Of a stretch of DNA of 6,292 nucleotides, positions 5,982-6,292 are shown piece after piece. Numbering within the stretch: position 1 is the first letter of the stretch; each line of letters opens with the position of its first letter. The translations under genes were made by a program, and so were the position numbers. Below the pieces are notes generated by a model. The model did not search any database. It worked only from the letters and a program-made list of their open reading frames with translations, and had not been told where the DNA came from. The DNA is from Actinomycetes bacterium (lineage in GTDB: Bacteria > Actinomycetota > Actinomycetes > Actinomycetales > Microbacteriaceae). The stretch is taken from contig JAEYUT010000179.1 of the NCBI GenBank assembly GCA_023432305.1, positions 1 through 6,292 of the forward strand, read 5' to 3'.

Positions 5982-6292
5982 ACCTCGCGGGGAGCGAGAT
6001 CCTCGGCGGAATCGTCCTCGCCCCGCTCGTCGCCGGACGGCCGCAGCGGCGAGGTGCCCGGCAGGAAGAGCGCCGCGACCACCACGGCGAGCAGCGCGAA
6101 CACCACAGCGAGCGCGAGCAGGAAGCCGTCGTCGTCGGACCCGGACATGGCCACGGGATCCTCGGCGGCCGGGGCGAGCAGCTCGACTTCGTCGATCGGC
6201 GCCGGCTCGATCACGCCGCTCGTCCCCGCGACAAGCGGCGTGATCGTCTCGCCCTCCAGAGCGAACCACGCACCATGCGCATGGTCGCGCAC
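5978..6292 (-). CDS. Unidentified single-pass membrane protein, C-terminal part (partial)
   Basis: A frame of 104 residues runs from the right window edge to a TGA at 5980-5978; it has no stop and its codons are strongly G/C-ending, so it is very likely coding. I do not recognise the family. The visible part has a soluble stretch ([18 protein letters not shown], then [17 protein letters not shown]), an acidic linker SGSDDD, one clear membrane helix ([20 protein letters not shown], about residues 56-75), and a charged, acidic tail of some 28 residues ([18 protein letters not shown]). The tail is negatively charged and lacks the basic end of a sortase signal. The first codon at the edge is GTG, but the true start probably lies outside. 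An internal ATG at 6148 would give a 56-residue membrane protein, but its ribosome site is weak (GAGG, 11 nt away). The gene is directly upstream of the rplJ leader. Confidence 0.7.
   Translation of the reverse strand: MRDHAHGAWFALEGETITPLVAGTSGVIEPAPIDEVELLAPAAEDPVAMSGSDDDGFLLALAVVFALLAVVVAALFLPGTSPLRPSGDERGEDDSAEDLAPREV

Noticed and set aside
1..6292. Search for mobile elements, CRISPR arrays, tRNA genes or horizontally acquired islands
   Set aside because: No spaced direct repeats, transposase-like frames, tRNA-like folds or composition breaks were seen; the window reads as ordinary chromosome.

Overview
The window is GC-rich DNA with strong G/C bias at third codon positions, and every supported gene lies on the minus strand. 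The L10 and L7/L12 proteins, the alpha-glucoside-type sugar transporter without its own ATPase, and the codon use all suggest a high-GC actinobacterium. Microbacteriaceae, perhaps Microbacterium, is my best guess from recalled protein similarity; no search was run.

In transcription order (right to left): (1) 6292-5978 is the C-terminal end of an unidentified protein with one membrane segment. (2) 5977-4791 is the rplJ-rplL unit for the ribosomal stalk proteins L10 and L7/L12. It is preceded by a leader that looks like an L10-binding autoregulatory RNA with a U-tailed attenuator hairpin, and it is closed by a strong terminator hairpin at 4740-4773. (3) 4546-1126 is a three-gene carbohydrate uptake operon: a lipoprotein substrate-binding protein, a MalF/AglF-like permease and a MalG/AglG-like permease. 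It has a LacI-family-like operator upstream, a very stable stem-loop between the binding protein and the first permease, ATGA overlap between the permeases, and a 13-bp terminator hairpin at 1080-1114. (4) 1004-1 is the N-terminal transmembrane domain of an ABC exporter (ATPase fused to permease), cut by the window edge and preceded by CGATAT repeats that look like a repressor operator.

The sugar operon carries no ATP-binding subunit, so the importer probably borrows a shared MsmK/UgpC-type ATPase encoded elsewhere, as is common in actinobacteria. The exporter fragment is of a different ABC class and is unlikely to supply it.

No gap over 300 bases lacks a gene. The longest intergenic stretch (4547-4790) holds the sugar operon's control region and the rplL terminator. 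I see no mobile element, CRISPR array, tRNA or rRNA, and nothing that convincingly amounts to a new system. The points worth a second look are the regulatory RNA and DNA elements between otherwise familiar genes.
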